A stretch of 64,000 nucleotides of DNA from positions 21,056,084 to 21,120,083 of the forward strand of contig NC_092362.1 in the NCBI RefSeq assembly GCF_030848805.1, given 5' to 3'. Under the pieces are notes generated by a model that made no database searches, had not been told where the DNA came from, and was given only the letters and a program-made list of their open reading frames with translations. The translations under genes and the position numbers were made by a program. Below, in pieces: positions 1 to 13,969 of the stretch. This DNA comes from Temnothorax longispinosus. Its lineage: Eukaryota > Arthropoda > Insecta > Hymenoptera > Formicidae. Each line of letters opens with the position of its first letter. Position 1 is the stretch's first letter.

Positions 1-480
1 TCTGCGGTTTCGGTCCACCAGCGCCGCGCCACCATCAACCTCCGCCACCTTCTTGCGGCCGTTTAACGACAAGGTGGACCTCCGGTAGATTCTCCATCCG
101 TTACACGTTCCCGCACATATTCGTACGTTCGTACGTACATATGTCCGTCCGTCCGTCCGCCACGGGCGTGCAAAAGCGAAGTGATTTACCGCTGGATTTT
201 CTTTCTTTTCTCTCTTTCTCTTTTAGCAGTCTGTCTTCACTTATCTTCTTCCCTCCCGCGCCATCGCACACGTTGTGTCCTTTTCGTCTCGTGTTTATCG
301 CCACCGAGTGTCTCTTTCCGAGTGCCGCACCGGTCAAGAATGGAGACGAGCGACCTTTTTTTTATTCCGTGTTCTTCGAGAATCCATGCGGCGGGGGCGC
401 GCGCGCGCGAAACAGCGGGGCCTTTTTCATTCCGCGCGGTGCAAATGCAGGGAATGTGTCGCCGGCGTAAATCAGTCAAC
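1..480 (+). other. window-edge open frame, possible exon remnant
   Basis: One plus-strand frame is open from base 3 to a TAA near 470, so it may enter from outside the window. Its first 25 or so codons are rich in Pro, His and Gln (HHQPPPP). After about base 190 it turns into a Phe/Ser run caused only by a long pyrimidine tract. That tract (about 198-224) ends in TTTTAG at 221-226 and looks like a splice acceptor. A weak donor-like AAG|GTGGAC lies at 71-79. This could be the end of an exon plus intron, or chance in GC-rich DNA. I recognise no protein family. Confidence 0.15.
119..158. repeat. short tandem repeats, TCGTACG then (GTCC)4
   Basis: A TTCGTACG-type duplication is followed directly by four GTCC units at 143-158. 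This is a simple tetranucleotide repeat with no evident function. Confidence 0.6.
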
Positions 481-3276
481 GTCCCCGGGGATTAGACTTT
501 ACGGTACCCCTGAGTTCTGGATGACTTCGCGATTTCAGGGATGGAGCAAGGTGCGCGAAAACGACGTGAGAAAGCACTTTGCTTTTTTATATAGTAATTC
601 ACTGAAGTCACTGTTTCTTTTAACTTTCTGAATCTTATATTACCAAAAGTGATATATAAATTCTCTAACTACTCTTGATTATGTTCCATCGTTTTATTTT
701 CTGCTTAATTAATTATAATTCTCTATTATTTGTTAACTTATTATTTCAAGTAACTTAATATTATTTAATATGCTTATACTAAATTAGTTTTTCAAATATT
801 TTACGAATAATCTTTCAAATATTTTTTTAGTTTTAATCAAATGATCTGCGCAACGCTCGCACGCTACTTAGAATCTCGCGGTAGCGAATTAGCATGCCGT
901 GGCATGGGGGGACGCGACGTCGTACCTGGAGAAGGCGGCGGTTAAGGTGGTTAAGGGCTAATAACTGTGACGCGCCGCGACCGCGGACACTCGCACAGGG
1001 AACCCAGGCCGAGTGTGTCGGCTCCGTCTGATTTCACGGGCGCTAATTAGTCCAGGCGCGCTTTGTCACACGTCTAATCGCAAATTTATATGCCGTCCGT
1101 GGCACTCGCGGAAGGTCGCGCGGGGGCGTGACGTCGACGCCGAATGCGCGGTGATGTTTTTCGTTTTAAACCAGTCAGAAGTCGCCGCGCCACGTTTCCA
1201 TATACGCCATACCTGAATCCCGCGAGTGGAGAGTTTATTTCTCGTGTAAAGCGTGTCGCGGCCGCAGTAGAAATACACTTTTTTGTCGCTTTGCTTGTCT
1301 TCGATTATAAAAATCGAATAAAATAAAATACACTAAGATTCACCCTTTGGTTTTTCAGTTATTTATTATCTCAGTTTGACTTTATTGTGTCATTTATAAA
1401 TCTTTGTAATATAGAAATGTTGGGTAGAAGTTAAGGAAGCTGAATAAGATTTCAAAAACTTTATAAGAGAATATAAAATTTGTTTTGTGTTTTTACTAGA
1501 TTAATATTTTCCTACTACAGTCTGACTGATTTTAATTTCGTAGATATAAATTTTGTAAATATGAAATAACGTTATGTGATTTCCCGGTATATCGTAATGC
1601 TGAAACTAATGTTGAACATAATGGTGAACATAATGTTTCCGAAAAAGCTGTGGCAAATTGCTATAGAAACCATACGCCGACACCTGCCGATGGGAAAATG
1701 TCATCGGCCGCTAATAAACAAAAGCAGTCCGCTTATGAAATCGCGTCACCTGCCTTCCCGAAGTACAACGGTGCGGTTGGTTCCCATAGTCGGTCGGAGC
1801 AATTTTGGAATCGTACATTGTCATTACCCTCTCCCCGGTGTATGTGAATATCGATGGCCGGTGGTTGCGTTAATAACATGCGATATTTGTACCTGTCGTA
1901 TCGTTACCAACCCCCTGTGCATGAGAAGCGCTGCCACTTCCTGCCTCGCATTTACGTGCAGTTAACCATTGACTCTCGATTTATTGTTCACCCCTGAATA
2001 GCGGCATGTAAAACGGACTACTAATTCGAAAATAAGAAACAAGGACAAAGATATTTCACGTGAATTTATTTGGAAACACACATTGGAAGAGCGCAACAGT
2101 TAATCTCAGTGTCCCGCAACGTTCGGCGTTCGACGCGAAACGCCCGTGTTCTCACGTAACGTAAAAATCTTCAGTGTAAATCTGGGCGCGAAGATTCCCG
2201 AAAACGGAGCGGTGCCGTAATCGAAGGCGGATTAAAGAAACGAGAGAAAGAAAAGAAAAAAATGAGAGGAAAAAAAAGAATTACCGCGGCCCGATCTCTT
2301 CTCCCCCTTTTTTTTTATCGCGGATGCGGCGCATGTCGGCCGACTTATCTCTTCCCGAAATCTTCCCGGGCGCATTAATTCACCCGGCGGATGCTCGGCT
2401 GTGGATCTTCTCCCGACTGCGCCCATTCGCCCTCTCGGAACGGAACGTCTTGATTCCGTGCGCGATCGTAAAGTTAATCGATCTGCGCCATTAAATCGCG
2501 TCCGGTAATCGCGCCGATACACTTCCCGAGCGCGTTGCGGTGCCGGGCCCCATTTTCGTCAAATGGTGTCTCGCGCGCGTCTGAGAGAGCGATTTGAGGG
2601 GGTACGGTCTTCTCTTGTTGCATCGCGACGACGGCCCCGAAAGCGGCCTTTATCAAGACTCGCCGCGGGCGCCCCCGGATCTCGGGGCTTGCTCGCGGGG
2701 CCCATAAAACTCCCGCGTTATTTACTATGTTAATTGGCGCCCACGTCAAACACAAATTTATGCTAAAAGCCAAGATGTTATCGAGTAGCCGAATGCGTTA
2801 CGGCGCTGACAGGTCCTGCCTTCCAGTGTCGGGATGACCAGACGCTGGCCTGGCGAGGTACTTCGAGACGCACGATAATGCCGATACCTATCTTCGACCT
2901 ATCGTCGGCCGCTTTCTTCCTCTTCGTTCCGTGATGCGCGAATTTCACGTAAGATGCTCGAAGTCGTGAGCTTCGTGCTCTGGGAAGTAAAGTTTGCGAG
3001 ATTTTAAAACGATGAATTATTTGAGAAAAAGAGCGCAAAGATTTTTGCGTTAGTAAAATTTAATTAAGTAAGAATGTGTAGATTAAAACGATAAGAGGAA
3101 AACGAAGCTGATAAATTAATTTTCTCCTTCAACCCTTTGTCAGAGACTTGCAAAGGATATACTGATCATTACCGCATTTTTCTGCGTACGCTAATTAAAT
3201 GTTTTCTTTGAATATTCTTAGAATTGAAATTGTTGCCCACTTTCATTGTATCAACAATTTTTTTTCTGTGTTCCAG
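481..3276. other. non-coding stretch, no gene seen
   Basis: AT-rich patches (about 590-850 and 1310-1620) alternate with CpG-dense patches (about 880-1270 and 2470-2720). An A/G-rich run sits at about 2232-2280. Open frames here are short, overlap on both strands and show no recognisable motif. I see no RNA gene or transposon. Confidence 0.5.
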
Positions 3277-3429
3277 ATGCTTGAGATGCTGCAGCAGAAG
3301 GTTTACAGATTCATTGCTCTATCTTTCGACGAAAGCGTGAACAGCATCCTAGTCACGTATACGGACTTGAAGCAGCAGGGTTTTATAGTTCGCCGTTGAC
3401 AACGAGGGTGCCATGTGTTCTCCAGATAC
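3277..3429 (+). other. candidate exon between consensus-like splice sites
   Basis: A strong acceptor, with an eight-T run and TGTTCCAG ending at 3276, is followed by 40 open codons starting ATGCTTGAGATG and closed by TGA at 3397-3399. A consensus-like donor GTGAGT starts at 3430, giving a 153-base segment. The peptide begins MLEMLQQKVYRF and ends QQGFIVRR; its balanced composition differs from the Arg/Ser-rich noise frames around it. All three frames contain a stop within the segment, so it could only be a last coding exon with a spliced 3' UTR, a UTR exon, or chance. I recognise no family. Confidence 0.22.
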
Positions 3430-6400
3430 GTGAGTGAATAATGGAATTTACGTGTAATTTTGCTCTTTCCGCCGTTTACCGGACGCAGTTTCCGAGGGCC
3501 GCCGTAGAATGTTCGCCATACGGGTGACGATTTTGCCACATGCGTTTCGAAATATGCGTCCAGTGTCGCGCATTTACGAGATTTCACTGCCATCCGTCTC
3601 GGCCGCCATAGCCGGCGCTCCTTCGCAGCAGCCATTGGCTTCTTAACGTCCGACATGTGATTTACACGCGAGGATTTACTGCTCGCGAGATTTTACGAAA
3701 GGCTCTGACCCGCACCGAAACCGGCGTGGTCGCGTCGCGAGTCCGTGGTAGGCGATACGCCTTCCGAGAACGAAAAAATCATTTTTTTTACAACTGACTA
3801 CGAGCTACGAGCTATGATGAATGGTACTGTCGGAGATAGCGATTCCAGGGTATTTTCTGTGCGTCACGTGGTGTTGACAGGAATGGCGCGCGATAGAAAA
3901 TATATGTGAGCGTTACGGCGAAAGAGTTCGTAATGGAAAAATATCGGCGAACAGGGAAATAAAAAATTTGATTTTAGCAACTAAAATCTGTGTTGGGTAG
4001 GAATAGAAATATTTTAGCGTTTTTTTTTGTTTAATAATATTATGAGAGATGTAGTGGAATTACTTCAGAACTGAAATTACTCTTGGAAAAATTGTTATAC
4101 GGGCAACAATTTATTCATCATTCTTTAACAGGGTGTCTTTCATTTTTTTATTTCAAAATGTTAGTCTTTTCTTCGTTTTTTCCATATGTTAAAGGCATGA
4201 TTATTTGGTGAAACACGTGTTGCATTTATTCTTTTCAAAAGTTTTAAAGAATTATGTTCTCCATACGTGTACTAAAGATTTCTATGGTTGTATCCCAGTA
4301 CGACTTGAGAGATCGTAGGTAAGCTCGCAAAATTTGCTCGCGAAATCCGCTCGCACAATCCATTCGCAACTTCTTTGGTGCAAGGAAGCAGCGTGGGTGT
4401 TTTTATGTCGTCGCTTTTATTACTACAATGGGCGCCGTCCGGTGCTACGACCAACGCGATCGCGTCTTTACAAGCGAGATCATTCTCCTTTACGGCCGAA
4501 TTTCGATTCGCTGCATCGGAGAGAATTCTGGAAACGCCACTGACGCGAAGGATATAAACGTCGATCGCCGGAAGATTGAGGTTTCAAAGCGAACTCCCTG
4601 GCCATCTCGATATCTCTTCGAGATTAAGTTGTTGGTTCCGGACTGACGTTAAAGAGCCTTCACGATACGTCCAATTGTTTAGTGGCACGCGTAATTTTCT
4701 GATTTTCACGATGTGCCAGAGTGAAGTTTACGTTTATGTCGGATAAGGCATTTCTTTCCGAAATTTATCCAATCAGCTTATTGAAAATTATGCTATGCTT
4801 ACGAACAAATGTGTCAAAGATGTGTTACAAAGTTATCACAAGCTTTAAAATAAGATATATTGTTTTTGAATTTTATTTGTAGAATGAGTGATTAATGTGA
4901 ATATTCTATATCAAATTTATTTAATATAATATTGTCGCAATTTTCAAAAATTTTATTATCTTATATTTCACAGTTAGATTAAAGAAATCTTTATTGAAAA
5001 AAGAACGAGGGAGAGAATGAGGATTTACCACACCGAGCACTGAACGTCGAGTCAGCTGTACCGTAGTCAGCTGTAGAAAGCGAAACGGAGAGCGCATCGA
5101 GTTGTCGAGGTTTTTCCGCCGTAATTTATGCTCGATAATGAATCTACACTCCGCAGATAGCGCGGGGGGTCAGGTGTTAATGTCGGTGCGTGTGCGGTGC
5201 GAGAGCGCGGCGCCGCGTGGGACTTGTGGCACATTCGGCCCACCCGCGCTCTCGGTCTCTCGCGAATCAGCGATGCTCAGCCAGTTGCTCTCAAAACCGA
5301 CAAGTGAAAGAATAACAAATGTTCCTTAGATTTCGCTTAACGAGAAAATAACAACGTGTCGCATTTTTGAAACGTGTCAGAACCGAATTTGTCAGATGAA
5401 TAAAATTTAGGAACGAGCTTCGAAATCAACATTTTTATGGTATAACGCAATTTTTGTTGCACCGTATCGTCGAAGTGAAAACAAATTCGCTTACGAAACT
5501 CGTGACCAACGAATCAATGAATTGTGGGTTACGTGCACAAGAGATGCATATACGTGGGAGAGACAGTCCTGGGAGAACTCGTCCTGCACTTTCTCCCTGT
5601 CGCGCGTCGTTTCCTTGAATTCGACGCACGTCTAACTTTCCTTTGAACATCAATTGTCCCACCTCGATTACGTACGGCAACGAGTATCATGTAAGTTTAT
5701 CGGTGGTAATTTTGAATGATTTATCATATATGCGATGTTATAAAGACGAAAAGAAAAGGAGATTGTTCATCCATAAATTAGTATAGCGTATCAGCTCAAG
5801 AAATTCATGTACAATTTGCATATGTACGTATAATATGCATATAATTCGTGAAGGTTGAGAACCGTCCGACAGGCGCGTCCCTTAAACAATGTCTACATTA
5901 AGCCTAGTTAGGCGAGAGACGGCGTTTCGCGGCAACGAGACGGGGCATCGTGTCGGCAGACACGTCGCCGTCGAGAGTCATTTAAAGGCATTAAACGCTC
6001 GCTCGCTTGTGGAAACACACCGGCATCGGCAGTTCGCCGTGGTGTTCATCGGATGTATCCGCGTATACCCTGGCAACGTATTCGCGATTCACGGTGTATA
6101 AAGTACGTGGTTACGAGCGTCGCACAATCGTGCGAGCGTGCCTCGCCGGTCGGAGCCTCCGCGCCGCGTTGGCACGGGGCTATTAAGATATTTGAATAAT
6201 ATTAACATGGGGAACTCGCGTGCGCGCGCAAGGGCCGTGGTATCGATAACGGTGAAGGGCCCGTCTCGTGCAAGGACTCGTAGGACCCCGGGCGATATCA
6301 CGCGAGCATTTTAGTACTCGGGGCGTCGATAAAATGAGCCCATGATGATGATGCTGTTAGCCATATCGAAGCTGGCACACGAGACGCAACGTTACAGGTG

Positions 6401-9400
6401 TCGTTAGACAGAAAGTAGGTTTCTTTTTTATGCATAATATTAATGTTTCTGCGTTAAATGTTTCCATGAAAATCGGAGACGAAAATTTAATCACGTGCAA
6501 TGATTAAAACTTTATTAACTCTAAGAATTTCTATCGTCGCATCTATTTATGACGTTTCTTGCATCATGGTATTAGCATGATTATAATAGTGTTGAAAAAC
6601 TCAAAGTTAATTGTTTAAAAGGAAAAGAAAAACGCAGGTTTGTCCATTCAAGAATTAAAGGAAAGCGAGCAGGCGATGTAAGTTAGCGACCAACAAATAT
6701 CGCAACCTTGGCAACGCGAGATGAGGTGCAATTGCAACGCCACTTAAAAAGATGACATCTCGTATTTCCGATGCATGCAGGCGGTGAAATAAAGCACGTG
6801 CTAAACTGTACCGGTGGCAGTTGACATACGCGGAATTACACCGTGTTTATTAGCCGTGGCTCACGTACCGCGTTCCGCGGCGCTTATCGTGGCCGCGATG
6901 CATCTCCCCGCACGGTACGCCAATGAAATCACACGGTGACCTCATTCACTGAGTCAATACTTTCGATGTGCTCTGCGATCGGCCGGACGAGGTTCCACGA
7001 ACACGAAGCATGTGATTCCGTCCCCCCGAAGGAACGTGTTCGGAAATGTAAACCGCTCCCGCGCACATGTTCGTCTAACATGCGACATACGTCAGTTTCA
7101 AGGGACAAGACTTTTGGTCTCATAATGGCCGATTGATTATTTTAAGGCCAAAGACGAAATGATGAGACAGTCGGCGAGACTGTATTGTTAACGAATTAAG
7201 GGTTTCCACGTAGGCTGACCGTAGTGTCAGGTACATTCCTTCAAGATGGGACGCATGTGTAATTCGGTGGCTTCGGTTCATTAATGCAAGTGCAGATCTG
7301 TAGACCAAACAGTGTCAAAATATGCAACATGCATGTGCATTGTAATTAATCAACAAGTGGACGAGGGTCTGAGCTAAGCAAAAACATGTGTTTTACATTG
7401 TTTCTGCCGATCGTTGGTGGTCTTCTGTCACTATCTTTATTTACATGCGAGGGTAGCGAGATATCATAGTATAAATAAATTTGCTCCAAGAAAAACGAGT
7501 AACAAAGTAGAAATCACAATCGACCAAAACTAGATCGAAGCAAATCGAATAAAAGAGAGAAGCAGTTCGGAGAGATATTTGAAGAGAACCCCAAATTATA
7601 TCCTTCATGAAAAAAATGTCATAAAATACTGTATATACAAACTAAATGAAAACTTCTAGTTCATTAATGCAGGTTCAGATACGTGCGCGCGTTTTGTTGG
7701 AACATCACTGTGCGCCATCGCATATGTGTCACTGTTATTAACGAAAGTGCAGGTAATATAAGGAAGCTCTAAAACCGTGTTGGCAAGCCCATAGGATTCT
7801 ATGTTTGGGTTGGAGTATGTTACCACCAAGGACGCGCCGAAGGTGATCGTGCCGCACATGTCGGGTGGTTACTATGCCGAGAAGGAAATGAAGAAAAAAA
7901 AAGTAAAGGAAGAAGAGGCAGCGGCAGCAAAGTTAAGACGGAGTTAAAGTGCGCGGATGGGACTTAACGGCCCCCGCGCGCCCGCCTATACCTCGTTTCG
8001 ATAATATCCGCGAGAACAATTTCTTATCCTACATCTTTAATCTTAACGTCTCTGTCCGCGCGCGGGTCGTGTATCAAATTGCGCCGCGCGATTATCGCCG
8101 CCGCCGCGACGCTGGTCCGTGTATAATTTTGCAACGCCGGCGATTGGCTTAGGATTTGAATAATCGCATCGTGTTTCCGCCGTGCTGTTACTGATCGCGG
8201 CGATTATTGTCATTATGATAACCGCGTGGGTCTCAGCCGATTTAAGCTTCTCGTCCTGAAAATATGTGCAGCACAGTAAGCCCTTAATTTATATAACATT
8301 TTGCAGTTAGTGAAGCTTACTCCTGCTGCGTTCTAACAAAATAATCTTAATTTAAATTTTATTTTCTACAATTAAAATCATAAATACAAATGTTTCTTTT
8401 ATTATATAAATGTTTATTTTTTTATATAAATTAGTTTGCATATTTTTCAAGACATTTATATATTCTTATTGCACATTTAATTTTGTTGCAAGAAATACTG
8501 AAACTACTTGTAGCTGTAAAAGAATGATTAAAAGTATCGATATTAAATTTAGTTGCATCTTCACGCGTATAGCCACGGGGAAGAAATTGATTTCCCGTCC
8601 GCGCCGAAATTGCCGGGACGACTCGCACCTTTAGCGCATTTTAATTCAATCGTTCGGCGGTGAATCGCGCAGGGTCACCGCGCAGGGTCAATCGTATGCT
8701 AATTGCCAGCCAAAAGACGAACGGGGCCGCGCGCGAAGGAACAGGAGGAACGAGGAGCGCGTATTCGCGCCGAGGACGATCGAAGTACCCGTGGCTCGGG
8801 CAAGGTCTTTGAACCTGCGCCGTCGACCCCGTAATGCACCGTTGTCGTTGAATTGTTCTGCATAAATTTATGACGGGCAAGTGTGAGACGCGCACGAGTG
8901 CATCGTACCGCAGGACGAAGACGAATCGTCCTAGTGAATATGGGGGGGTGTCTGTCTCTCCCTGCTTCCTCGCGCGAGCCACGCCTCCGGTCGACGGTAA
9001 TTACTGCTGATTTCAGCACGCGGAATATTTTCCGGAGGAAGATCGGATGTCAATCTCTCATCCGGATGATTCCTCCTCGCAAAGTCCTGCTGTATTTCAT
9101 ACAGAGTGTCTCAGTGAGTTGTATATCTTTCGCATTGTTGGCCGATCTGGATTTTTCGTTTTTGAGTGGTGCTAGTGAATGAAGCAATCGATATCAGGAA
9201 TAAGTCCTGCAATGATTCATATGATACTCATTGTGAGATATTTTTACTAAAAAATTCTGAAAGAGCGTATCTATATTTGTCTATATTGTTTTTTTTTTAA
9301 ATAAGGACTATTGATTAAACATGATCATAATCTAGAAATTTTTTATGAGCTGTTAATAAGGATATAAAAGACAAGAGTTTATAATGAGCAATAATGAGAA

Positions 9401-9520
9401 CATATAAATGCGCTACCAATAAACACTAGCCATCTGTTTAAAACATGCTCGTGGGAGAAATTCTTATCTTATTGTTAGCGAAACAAAGATCTATCTTTGG
9501 TTAAAAAAAAAGAGATAAAA
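3430..9520. other. non-coding stretch, no gene seen
   Basis: Alternating AT-rich runs (for example 3950-4270, 4780-5000, 8270-8480) and CpG-rich islets (5100-5270, 5890-6310, 7950-8160, 8650-9000). No frame longer than about 115 codons occurs, and none resembles a known protein. I saw no clear repeat element or RNA gene. Confidence 0.5.
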
Positions 9521-9524
9521 GGCA

Positions 9525-9569
9525 ACCGCCTAAAGGCGGTCAAACTAAATATTATGTTTTTCAAACATA
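9525..9569. repeat. two adjacent short hairpins
   Basis: ACCGCC (9525-9530), loop TAAA and GGCGGT (9535-9540) form a perfect 6-bp stem. Twelve bases on, TATGTTT (9553-9559), loop TTC and AAACATA (9563-9569) form a perfect 7-bp stem. The pair sits in AT-rich sequence and its role is unknown. Confidence 0.45.
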
Positions 9570-12276
9570 AAAATGAGTTTATTTCTGTTAAAAGAATGAA
9601 AGAAAACAGAAAAGATTAATAAACACAAAGGTCTCTGAAGATACCATCGGTCTATTGAAAATATCTGAGTGTCAGTTGATTCACAGATGTAGTGCATTTC
9701 GAAAAGTAATGTATTATAGAATTTCTGTATTGGTTACACATTGGATATAGATTTTTTTTCAAGCGGACAGTGCCGTTAGGGTTTTAGGGATCGCTTTTCA
9801 CAACTTGTCTCTTCAATAGGTTTCCATTTCCATTTTCCAAGCATTTTACGAATCTAGTAATTAATATTATTCGCTCTCTATTCTTGACTTTTAAGGATTT
9901 CGCAGCAGGTTCTTAGGCATTTCCAGACAGGTGAAGATCTGTTCGATTTTCAAAGTATTCTTAAAATACCACAAAAGTAATTGAAAATGTTGAAAATTGT
10001 AGAAAAAATCAAATTTTCTGACATTTGCAACGTTATTTATAAGAGTGAATAAAAATTCACAACCTCGTTCTGCGAACGTGCGAACAATGGCCGAATGGCT
10101 AAACTGTTTATCGCAGGATGTGATATCGACGCGATGAATTAGAATTGCAGATTATATGCAGGTGATGGTACGTTCGTTCTTAATAATACATTAAAGATAT
10201 TAACATAATGCGAATCGCATTGTACTTTGAGATGTGAATATACGCCCCTTGAAGCTCATATGATTTTTGAGTGATTTGGAACCGTTTAAAAACAACGAGA
10301 TTGAAATAAATGGCGAACTGCATCGGCTATCATTATATAAATTGCTGATACAAAAAATTCTTTTTTTAAATCGCTTACAACTTGGAAACTATTGACATTT
10401 TCATATTTTTACTAAGGAAAACTTGATTCTAAATCCGTCAAGAACTCTGCAATACAAATAAAAATCAAGTGAGTGTATAGAACATTCTGTCTAACACATG
10501 ATTATATTTCATAGTCTTACAAATTTCTCATACTTTTTTATTTTACAATCTAGTACATGCAATACGTGCGTGCATATAGATCTCTTAGTTAAATATATTT
10601 AGCTATATATTATTTGTATCAAGGCACTATTCACAGCTTTACGACAAGAATATATAAACATTTCTTATATGTTGATATTATATGCCAAAATTCGTCTTAA
10701 AATTTGACGACTACGTATTCTTGCAACCTTCCTTGCAATATGCAGGAAATTTACAATTTTTACTGTCAATATTCATAAGATAGAAACTTACGATTATCGA
10801 TGAGGGTCGTTTAAGGCACGTCACTAGGCTTGGGAAAATCAGGATTGTAGCACAGCATATGGCAACAAATACCACACACACACACACATACACACACACA
10901 AGTTATGTCGACCGGTAGCAGGTGAGTTTTGTGCGAGACACGATGGGAATGTTGCGGGCCAACATGTTTACCAATCGACAGCGAACCCCCCGATGGCCCA
11001 CACATTGTTAGCCGTTGCGATATTTGCGGATAGGAAGTGCACCGGCATACACACCGATAACGAATCGACATTATCACGATTCCGCCAACGCTATGTCAAT
11101 TATGAATATCGATAGTTCCGCTGTCTACACCTGCCGCAGTGTTCCCGTAGTCTGCCGTGTGACTTTTACGTGGACGAGCAAATGAATAATATCACTGCAA
11201 ATATGCTTTTCTCCCATTAAGGAAGCTATTTATTATACTATAATACATTCGAAAGGGTCTTTTGCGAAAGTAGAAAGTTTCTAAAAATGACATGGTACTA
11301 AATTCTAATGGATTTAAGGAGATCTTTACGCTAAACGCTAAAAAAGATGTAAATTATTTCCCCCAAATTATTCGATAAATATATATACTTTTTATTTATA
11401 GTTTTTCTATACATTTGAGAAAAAAAAATGCGACGTCGAACATTGCAAAAATATTTAGTTATTGAGAAATACAGAATGGTAAAGAACAGTCGCCGAATTT
11501 AAATATGCAGCTATTTGCTACCTGCAACATTCTGGAAATAATCGTATTCGATTGATTATAGTCACGAAAGTTTAGAGAAAATCACTCTTTCTCTTCCTGG
11601 ACAGTTATTTTAACAATGAAGTGAAAGAAAGAGACCTTTGAGACGTACCTGCAGTCACACAATATGTAACAGGTAACACGCATCAGGTATAATGAATTTC
11701 TCCACGCTCCCTTTATCTCTATAAGGAGCCTGCAGAAATTTGCGAAAAGTTCGTGCACCTGTTTCATTTTTCACCTGCCAAAAATGTCAAATTTTCAATA
11801 TTTTTTAATCCAACAAACGGCAAAGTATTTGCAAAGAATTGCCCCATCAGAAATTATATATGTTAAAATCGATTTTATGGTCATTTCAAAGAGTTCACTT
11901 CCGTTTAAAATGAAAATGTATTATCTTAATAAAGATAAATAGACATTTGTTATCTTAAACAGATAGTTCTGTAGTAACTATAAAGGCCCTTGCACAATGC
12001 CAGGCAACAGGCAACAGGCTTAAGTCTATATAATACAGGCTGCTAATACACTGACTGATAATAATGTATTCTAACAATTATTTATGATTCCAAAAGTAGA
12101 GTTGCAGGCAGGTAGATTTCAAACAGGATGTACTTTCACTTTCGTCCTTTCATTTGTGTTTTCCTCTTTCTTTTTGCATGGTTTTCTCTATAGCTTTCCT
12201 GAGCATTTCCTATTTTTTTGTTTATATATTCAACATTTTCCTGGATTATATTCAACCTATGAGAGCGCATATAAAT
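9570..12276. other. AT-rich non-coding stretch
   Basis: Mostly AT-rich sequence with scattered short frames and nothing coding-like. A CA microsatellite lies near 10.87-10.90 kb. A small GGCAACA/CAGGCAACAGGC tandem motif lies at about 12000-12020. Confidence 0.5.
10873..10900. repeat. (CA)n microsatellite, interrupted
   Basis: A CA dinucleotide run of about 28 bases, broken once by a TA. Confidence 0.85.
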
Positions 12277-12352
12277 TAATTGTGACACATTACAATAATA
12301 TTTCGCACGGTTATCTGTGCGAAATATTTCAAACGTTAGTCTAATTGTGACA
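12277..12352. repeat. 12-bp hairpin flanked by 11-bp direct repeats
   Basis: AATATTTCGCAC (12297-12308), an 8-base loop GGTTATCT and GTGCGAAATATT (12317-12328) form a perfect 12-bp stem. TAATTGTGACA occurs directly before (12277-12287) and after (12342-12352). A palindromic core between identical direct repeats resembles a tiny insertion with its target duplication. Proof would need other copies or an empty site. Confidence 0.6.
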
Positions 12353-13969
12353 AAATCGAATGCTCGTCATTATACCATATTACTATTACTTTTCTCAGCC
12401 TTCGAATTTCGGTCGTGTAGCGGTATCGCATCGTAACACGAGCATCGTCTTCGACGATTTCTGCGGATTATCACGGCTTGTTCGACCGTCTCCTTTTCTC
12501 TCCCTTCTCCCTTTCTCGTGTCACGTCGAACAAATGTACGGCGCCTACGCTTGGCGCCAGTCCGAGAAGAAAGTGCGATCGGGGTCGCCGAGAGGAGTCA
12601 AGTCTTTAAATGATTGCCGTGCTCGTTTACATCAGCGCGTCGCCCGAAATGCGGGTGAGATCCGGGGCGTCGCGCGGTGCCCTCCTCCCGGAAGCGACCG
12701 CGAAGGCACGGAGAGACGACCACGTAACGACGAAAAGAAAAACCAACGTGTCGTCATTTAGCATTACGTTCCCGCCGTGAACGACGTAGAAAGACGCGTG
12801 AAAGTCGACGACAATGCTTTAATCCTTCGCATGCTTTACTGCGCGGGACGATCGCGGACGCGTACGCATCCGTTGTCGATGTCCTCGAGAAAGGAGGAGG
12901 TGTCGTAATGAGATGTTTTCGTTCGTGAGTATCGCCTTTCTCAGTGTCGAACAAGCGGGTTACAATCTGGCAGCGCGTGTCCCCGGCAGATCGTGAACAT
13001 GCGAGCGGATTTCTTTCCGCGAGAAAGACTGTCTTACGTATCCAGAGAAACATGACTAAAAATCGACTTATCCATTAGCAGTAGAAGCTTGTATCTGAAA
13101 GCGTAAATAAACGTCGATTTCCCGAGATCGCCAACTACATATGAATCGGTGTACCTATAGCCTTATCTGAAAATACATCCGTCGTTAATAACCGACGTTT
13201 TCGTTTTTGGTCGACTCGTAAAGCACGCTCTTAATGTCCAGGCGATATATTTGTAATATGCCTTTGTACGACGATGTACTCGCGGAAATAATCGTGTAAG
13301 ATTTACGATCGGCAGAAGATCGGACTTCTCGGTACGGCGCGAACGATCCTCTCATTTCGGCATCTCATCCGACATCCGAGGACTGTTTTAATTGAGCGGT
13401 TAAACGCGCGTCGTCATAAAGATTCCCGCGGTTAGGTTGCAGCTGCACATGCGTCGACCTCTCCGCGCGCGCCTTCTGCAGAATAGTCCGACCGCGTCCT
13501 GCTAAAAACCAGAACCATGAAATTCGAGCACGGCTTCCGTGATGCCCGCGCGGTGCATTTATACACGCGCGTGGCAGGTGCATGGCCCACATATTCGGCG
13601 CAAAAACTGGTAACCCAACCGCGCAAGCCACCCTGCGGCGCCCATCCTGCGGACGAAATAACCGCGCAATGCACCTGACAGGAGGAAAGAGTTATGCACG
13701 GCGACTCGCGGTCGTCCCCGGACGATCGATATCTGCAGTAATATCTTACGAATATTATAATCAATTTATTTAAGTCACTTATTTTAGGAACATGTGCCTA
13801 AAGTAATTGATCGTAAATTAATGCATTAACATAGAGAACGATGTCTTTATTAAATTGATTCAATAATTAAAATTTGTTTTTTTTTTTAGGAAGTTTTTTT
13901 ATTGATACGTTACACCTAAATAGCAACTATTATATATAATAATATATATAAAATTTGAGAATAAATACG
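12353..13969. other. non-coding stretch, mixed composition
   Basis: CpG-rich from about 12400 to 13740, then strongly AT-rich. The longest frame, 12360-12761 plus, is Arg-rich and overlaps open frames on the other strand; I do not regard it as a gene. Confidence 0.5.

Noticed and set aside
141..470. 109-codon plus frame rich in Ser and Phe
   Set aside because: Its bulk is a pyrimidine tract read as Phe/Ser/Leu; no motif, and a neighbouring frame is open across the same tract.
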